NCBI GenBank assembly: GCA_020746105.1
Contig: CM036617.1
Coordinates: forward strand, 147,688,578 to 147,752,577
Direction of reading: 5' to 3'
From: Trogon surrucura
Lineage: Eukaryota; Chordata; Aves; Trogoniformes; Trogonidae
Length of the DNA: 64,000 bases
The notes beneath the pieces are model-generated. The model was not told the DNA's origin and did no database searches. It was given only the letters and a program-made list of their open reading frames with translations. Position numbers and translations under genes: made by a program. Within the stretch, counting starts at the first letter, position 1; each line of letters opens with the position of its first letter. Below are positions 58,413 through 64,000 of the stretch, piece after piece.

Positions 58413-59240
58413 TGTTGCGGGTTAGGGCTGGGCCAGCCACTAACGCAGACAGACAGTCTCTAACCCCCTCTTCCCCTCCCCCCCCCACCCCCCACAAGGG
58501 AATGAGGCAGAGAGACTTACGGGTTAGAGAAGAAAAAGTAGAACATCTTTAATGAAAATAACGGAAATAATGGTGAAGAGATAAAAGTAAAGAATATATA
58601 CAACTATAGATAGTAGCCCGATATCAAACCCAACTCCCTCCCCCGATAGAAATCACCACTGGTGCTGCAGAGCAGGAGGCACTGGGGAAGCCCCAGGCTC
58701 AGCGGTGGCGGGAGCTGGATACAGGGAGCTGGATTCGGGAACTCAGGATCCGGATCAAAAGCAGGAGGTCAGATGGAGTCCTCTCTGGACACCGGCCATT
58801 GCAGAAAAGGGCAAAAAAGGACGAAAAGGGCAAAAAACATGAAAAGGACAAAAAAAGAACAAAACTACTGTGATCACTCAATTTATACTAAATATGATGT
58901 ATATGGGATGGAATACTCTCATTAGTCACCTATCCTGCCTATTACCCCCCGGAGGTGCAACATTTACTTCCTTGTGCCCCCTCTTACTACCCAGCATCCC
59001 CAGCGTGGCACACACGAGCCAGCATTGGCCTTGGTCACTCTAGGAATAAGTATAAGCAAGAGCCTTTTTGCGTCCCAGTCCCAGGCAGTAACTGTAAACA
59101 TCAGGTGTTATCACTGCCAGTAGCACACACTGTCTGCAAAAACATGCTGCTGACTTCAGAACGTGCAGCCTTCTAGAAGACACTGAACTGGAAAGTAAAA
59201 ATCACTAAACAGGACTGGGTTTTTAGCTAAACCCAGGACA
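58413..59240 (-). mobile_element. Solo LTR of an endogenous retrovirus (fossil), 5-bp target duplication
   Basis: This 828-bp LTR is in reverse orientation. On the minus strand it starts TGTCCTGGGTTTAGC and ends GCAACA, so it has intact TG...CA ends. It is flanked on both sides by AGAAG (58408-58412 and 59241-59245), a 5-bp target-site duplication. It aligns along its length with the LTR at 14422-15179. No internal retroviral part is attached. A 5-bp duplication fits ERVL-like integration, which is an inference. The matching flanks indicate recombination between the two LTRs of one provirus. Confidence 0.85.
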
Positions 59241-59245
59241 AGAAG

Positions 59246-60182
59246 AAAGATGTGATAACATCCAGGGGGTAGTATATACCACATAACAGCTGTATGAGTA
59301 TTTTTCTTGCTTTGCATTGACACAGATATGAAGCTTGTGGCATGACACACAGCCTTGGAAAACCACTTCTTTTATGTGTTTCAGCCTTTTATGAAAATGG
59401 AGACACCTGAAAGCACCTTAAGCTCAGAAAGTGTTTCTATATTGATTTTAGACATCAGGTACCTCTTAATAAGTGGGAAAGATTTGATATAGTTACTGAG
59501 AGAAAAGACAAAAGTAATTCCCTGGCCTGTTTGAGGCTCAGAAAGTAGCAGGATAGGAAAAGGCTTTTCTTCTTTTTGTACTTTTTTCACTCACCCGTAG
59601 TGCAGAGCACTGAACATAGTAAATTTATTTTGCAGTTCATAGCATGTCAGCTTTTCTGTGTTTCTTTATCGGGGGAGATAATTTCTTAAATTTTTAATCA
59701 AATTTTTGATTCATTCTTGCTCTCCCAGAGCTCATAATTGCAAATTCTCTCAGCTTTTCTCTTTCTTTGTTTGCATCCATTCTACTCTGAAAGAGCATTT
59801 TTAATATTTTTCCTCCCTTTTCACACTCTTTTATGAAGCTCAGACCTTAGTATATGCAAGAAACTTATGTTGCTGATAATCCCTCATTCTGGAAACACAA
59901 CAGGGAGGTGTCTGTTCGACAGCTACCTGTACTGCTGCTGAAGCTATCTCTGCAGGGCTCTCACCTGGCCTGCTTTGGGCCAAATAAACAATATGAACAG
60001 GGGACCGGCTGAAATGTGAAAGTTAAAACCTTTTTTTCTCACACTGTTTGGCAAGAAACCTCGCCTATCCAGGAAAAAAAAACAAGCAACAACAGACAAA
60101 AACCCCTCCCTACGCCCAACTGTTGCAACAACTCCCAGTTTTGTGAATTGCAAACTGTGCTTCTCTGGACATAGAAGCATTG
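59246..60182. other. Intergenic, no gene seen
   Basis: Non-coding sequence between the solo LTR and an old CR1 fragment. No feature is recognisable. Confidence 0.5.
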
Positions 60183-60350
60183 AATCATAGAATCATTTGG
60201 GTTGGAAAAGACCATTAAGATCATCAAGTTCAACTGTTAACGCTTTTGTTGAACAGTTTTCCTAATGTTCAATACACACCTTCTCTGGTGCAACATGAGG
60301 CCATTTGCTCTTGTCTTAGCACACGTTACCTGGGATGAGAGACCGATACT
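60183..60350 (-). repeat. CR1 3'-end fragment, older subfamily
   Basis: The inverted CR1 terminus GAATCATAGAATCATTTGGG is followed by TTGGAAAAGACCATTAAGAT, then GCAACATGAGGCCATTTGCT and GTTACCTGGGATGAGAGACC. This is the CR1 type with 'TTGGAAAAGACC', distinct from the younger copies near it. No coding part survives. Confidence 0.85.
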
Positions 60351-61530
60351 CAAGAGAAGAGACGACTCTCATGTTCAGAACTACAGTATGTAAAGGGAGG
60401 CACCTGAGGAAAATCTTCCAACGAGTTAAGCAAAGAGACCTCTGGCAATATTTACAGCAGTGGATAAAAGAGTAGATTTAGATATTTAATTTTACTTGGT
60501 GTGTAAAAATTGTGGCTGCAGTGGCAGATTATTGCTGAAACATATTCATGTACTTCTTTCCACCAAGTAATTGTTCACCCCTCAACTACAACAATGAAAA
60601 AAAAAGCATCTAAGCTTGCCTCCCAGAGCTGTAAAGATGCTCGAAATTATCTAATTTTCTGCAAATCTCTCCTGAAAATGGTTAGCACCGGTGATCATGA
60701 TTTCTTACTGATTTTCTGCTTGGAGATATATATCTTGCCTTAACTCAAATGCATACGTCTTTCAGCAGAGATTGCTGTTTTGTACAGTGTGTGTACATAG
60801 TTCTTCTTATGCAGCAAGGGCTCTCAGGACAGAGCAGCAGCAGAAACATTAAACGTGGAGTTGCACTGAGGTGAAATAATTTCTCTTGGTTGCTCTGCTT
60901 GCACCATAGATTCATGACTTACAGTTCCACCTTTATAATGACAGAGGGATGATCACATCTTTTTCAAGACTGGTGACTAGTCAGAGCCTTGTTCTTGCTC
61001 TCTTTTTCCCCTGCAGGTGCTGAGCTGCTGTGGCACCCAACAGCGGCTGGGCTTTGCACCCTGGCTCTGTCTGGATATTTTTTTTTCACAAGAAAGAAGA
61101 AAAAGCCCTCAATAAGCAGGTTATGACCTTCTTATGTCAGCCTTCATCTCTGTATCCAAAGAGACCAATATATCAATACCTGCTTGACCTCATGAGCTTG
61201 GAGTAATAACTTCCCGCTGCAGGCCATAACTTTTTTCCTGACATTGTTGATTCCCTGTGTTATGTCATCTGGAATTAGCTCTTGTTTTCAATTAAAACTG
61301 CTATGTTTTGTCACATGAATTATGTTTTCAAATGTTACAGATTTTGGGAGAAAACTACCCCTGGTTTCAAAGACACAATAGGAAATTATACGTGCACCAA
61401 GACGTGTTAATAAAACACCATCTTGACAAAGCAGCTGAACTACACAGTTGCAACTACTTTCCCTACCAAAACTCATTCCCGAGTCCAGTAGTTGGATAAG
61501 GTTGTTCGTTGTTTTAGGTCCCACAGGTCA
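60351..61530. other. Intergenic, no gene seen
   Basis: Non-coding sequence between two CR1 fragments. No exon or RNA gene is recognisable. Confidence 0.5.
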
Positions 61531-62293
61531 CTCATAGAATCATAGAATCATAGAATGTTAGGGATTGGAAGGGACCTCGAAAGATCATCAAGTCCAATCC
61601 CCCTGCCAGAGCAGGAATGCCTAGATTATGCTACACAGGAACGTGTCCAGGCAGGTCTTGAATGTCTCCAGAGAAGGAGACTCCACAACCTCCCTGGACA
61701 GCCTGTTCCAGGGCTCCGTCACCCTCACTGAGAAGAAGTTTCTTCTCGAATTTAAGCGGAACCTCTTATGTTCCAGTTTCAGCCCATTACCCCTTGTCCT
61801 ATCAGTGGTTGTCACCGAGAAGAGCCTGGCTCCATCCTCGTGACACTCACCCTTGATATATTTGTAAACATTAATGAGGTCACCCCTCAGCCTCCTCTTC
61901 TCCAAACTAAAGAGCCCCAGCTCCCTCAGTCTTTTCTCATAAGGGAGACGCACCACTCCCTTAATCATCCTAGTTGCCCTGTGCTGGACCCTCTCCAGCA
62001 GTTCCCTGTCTTTCTTGAACTGAAGGGCCCAGAACTGGACACAATATTCCAGATGGGGTCTCACCAGGGCAGAGTAGAGGGGAAGGAGAACCTCTCTCGA
62101 CCTACTAACCACCCCTCTTCTAATACACCCCAGGATGCCATTGGCCTTCCTGGCCACAAGGGCACAGTGCTGGCTCATGGTCATCCTGCTGTCCACCTGA
62201 GCCTCCAGGTCCCTTTCCCCTACACTACTCTCTAATAAGTCATTCCCCAACTTATACTGGAACCTGGGGTTGTTCCTACCCAGATGCAAGACT
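61531..62293 (-). repeat. CR1 LINE fragment with long open frame
   Basis: The inverted 3' terminus (three CATAGAAT units at 61534-61557) is followed by the CR1 ORF2 C-terminal part. On the minus strand the frame stays open from flanking sequence at 62355 down to 61621. It contains [40 protein letters not shown] and [18 protein letters not shown]. The intact frame over about 220 codons marks a young copy. The 5' end is truncated near 62293, inside the region upstream of [20 protein letters not shown]. Confidence 0.93.
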
Positions 62294-62950
62294 CTCCTAT
62301 GGCTGTATCTTGATATGTCAAAATATTTGCAAATGCGATTGTAAGATAAGACCAAGCAGAATCATATCCGTTTTTCTTGATGGAAAATATCTGCCTCCAG
62401 TAAATATCACGGTAAATGTAGTCACCTTCTTGTCCCTTAAGTTGCTGCAATCGCTGTGCCTGCCATGACAGACAACCTTACTTAGAACAACTCATCGTTT
62501 TATCCTGACATGTCTACTAACCATATCCCACCGAGCTTTCAGCATCTATTTTAAAGTATCAACTGGAGAATTCAATCACTGTTGTGAAATGGGACACAAG
62601 TACACATATTTTTATTTAAAGTAACAACAGTTGCCATGCTCCGAGTGACACAAATATGGTGAACACAAACCGACAAATACACAAAAGCAACTTTGAATAT
62701 ATGAACTAAAGGTTTCAGTTGAGAAAATTTTAAGGTGCATGAAAACATAGACGAGTGTTTTGCCTGCCTGATCATGAGCTTCTCCCAGAACTGAGCACGA
62801 CAAACTATGTATAGAGTACTTGCAGTAGAGGGGTAACGTTATTGCTTGAGTGTCCTCTGCTGGTCAGCACATGGCATAGCAATAAAGCCACCTGCATATG
62901 TGTTGGTTGGATTTTGCTTAGAAAACACCACTACACAATTCAGAGTGTTC
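62294..62950. other. Intergenic, no gene seen
   Basis: Non-coding sequence between two CR1 copies. No feature is recognisable. Confidence 0.5.
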
Positions 62951-63458
62951 ACAGAATAACAGAATGTTAGGGGTTGGAAGACATCTCAAAAGATCATCTA
63001 GTCCAGCCCCCCTGTCAGAGCAGGATCACTCAGAGCAGGTCACACAGGCATGTGTCCAGGCAGGTTTTGAATATCTCCAGAGAAGGAGACTCCACAACCT
63101 CCCTGGGCAGCCTGTGCCAGTGCTCTGTCACCCTCACTGTGAAAAAGTTTTTCCCAGTGTTTTTGTGGAACCTCCTATGCTCCAGCTTGTACCCATTGCC
63201 CCTTGTCCTCTGTCATTGGACGTCACTGAAAAGAGCCTGGCTCCGTCCTCCTGACACTCTCCTTTGACGTATTTATAAACATTTATGAGATCACTCCTCA
63301 GCCTCCTCTTCTCCAAGCTGAAGAGACCCAGCTCCCTCAGCCTTTCCTCATAAGGGAGATGTTCCACTCCCTTAATCATCTTTGTGGCTCTGCGCTGGAC
63401 TCTGTCAAGCAGTTCCCTGTCTCTCTTGAACTGAGGGGCCCAGAACTGGACACAGTTT
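62951..63458 (-). repeat. CR1 LINE fragment, 5'-truncated
   Basis: The inverted CR1 terminus (ACAGAATAACAGAATG) is followed by the C-terminal domain. On the minus strand it encodes [20 protein letters not shown] and [20 protein letters not shown]. It is truncated near 63458 at the 'QFWAPQFK' codons. It closely resembles the copies at 17887 and 61531. A frame break lies in the terminal third of the coding part. Confidence 0.92.
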
Positions 63459-64000
63459 CTTATGTTTCATAGTCACTTCCCTAAAAAACCACACATTTTA
63501 AATAAAATTCTACGACTCTGAGATTTTTTTAAAAAAAAGTATTTTTTTTTTTGTGGTAACTTATTTGTAATTTGAAGTAGGCATAAAATTTTCAGCTAAC
63601 ATAAAATGCTTCTTGAAAAAATACTGCTTTTGTCAATTCTGCAATGGAAAAGTGTTGCAATTATTCGTTTAGATGGAAGTGTTGGAAATGTTTTACTTCT
63701 GTGAATTCTGACTGAATATGATAAAATAGAACACTGCTCTTAGCCTTGAGCTTGTCTTTCCTGTGGCAGTCTACTGTGTGGATCTGCATACAGCATGACC
63801 ATCGTATTTTGTGGGCCTTTGGCATGTGGCTGTTGTGCCAGCAGTCATCTTTGACTTCTTTAAAAATTGCAGGCTGGCTATATCAGAAATGCCAAGGGTG
63901 TTTTTTCTTTATCAGTTGAGAATTTGGTTTGGTTCATGTAACTTTTTCTGTCTGTTTTTGGTAACCAGGTATGTATCAGGTACTTTCATATTTGCATGTT
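63459..64000. other. Intergenic to right edge, no gene seen
   Basis: AT-rich non-coding sequence with short A/T tracts. No exon of a further SLCO1 gene is recognisable. Confidence 0.45.

Noticed and set aside
61621-62355. A 244-codon minus-strand host gene
   Set aside because: It is CR1 ORF2 with flanking sequence. The first ~20 codons are unrelated read-in from the flank.
48408-64000. A third SLCO1 gene (1C1-like) starting downstream
   Set aside because: None of the conserved first-exon motifs such as QIERRF or DGSFEI is encoded in this stretch on either strand.
1-64000. A CRISPR array, operon or other prokaryote-type system
   Set aside because: The sequence is clearly vertebrate nuclear DNA with spliced genes and CR1 LINEs. 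No regularly spaced repeats were seen.

Overview
The window looks like bird nuclear DNA. It has intron-rich vertebrate genes, an abundance of CR1 (chicken-repeat 1) LINE fragments with the typical ATTCTRTG-repeat 3' ends, no mammalian SINEs or L1, and a tRNA-Ile/CR1 composite SINE of a type known from passerines. The species cannot be fixed from the sequence alone.

Two organic-anion-transporter (OATP/SLCO1) genes lie head to tail on the + strand. The left one (864 to 8898, cut off by the left edge) gives seven 3' exons, about 351 residues from before TM7 to the stop. It matches SLCO1A2 best. The right one (29514 to 48407) is complete: 14 coding exons join in frame to a 704-residue protein with 12 predicted membrane segments, the OATP signature DTRWVGAWW and a Kazal-like extracellular loop. 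It is closest to SLCO1B overall. Five of the seven matching 3' exons have identical lengths in the two genes (165, 196, 166, 65 and 118 bp) and all intron phases agree, so they are tandem paralogues. Both should encode plasma-membrane, sodium-independent uptake carriers for amphipathic organic anions such as bile salts, steroid conjugates and thyroid hormones.

About 20 kb lies between the last exon of the first gene and the first coding exon of the second. It is non-coding and repeat-bearing. It holds a near-full-length CR1 (9534 to 13668), a solo retroviral LTR (14422 to 15179), the tRNA-Ile/CR1 SINE (15815 to 15993) and two CR1 fragments. An upstream untranslated exon of the second gene must lie somewhere in it. 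Downstream of the second gene (48408 to 64000) no further gene is recognisable. That part holds minus-strand CR1 pieces, one of them split by a younger plus-strand CR1, and a second solo LTR of the same family in reverse orientation with a 5-bp target duplication.

No RNA gene, CRISPR array or unknown multi-gene system was seen. The most informative items are the SINE whose tail matches the 3' end of the CR1 element lying 2 kb away, the nested CR1, the two solo LTRs, the tandem SLCO1 pair with divergent C-termini, and an exact 42-bp tandem duplication just inside an SLCO1B intron.
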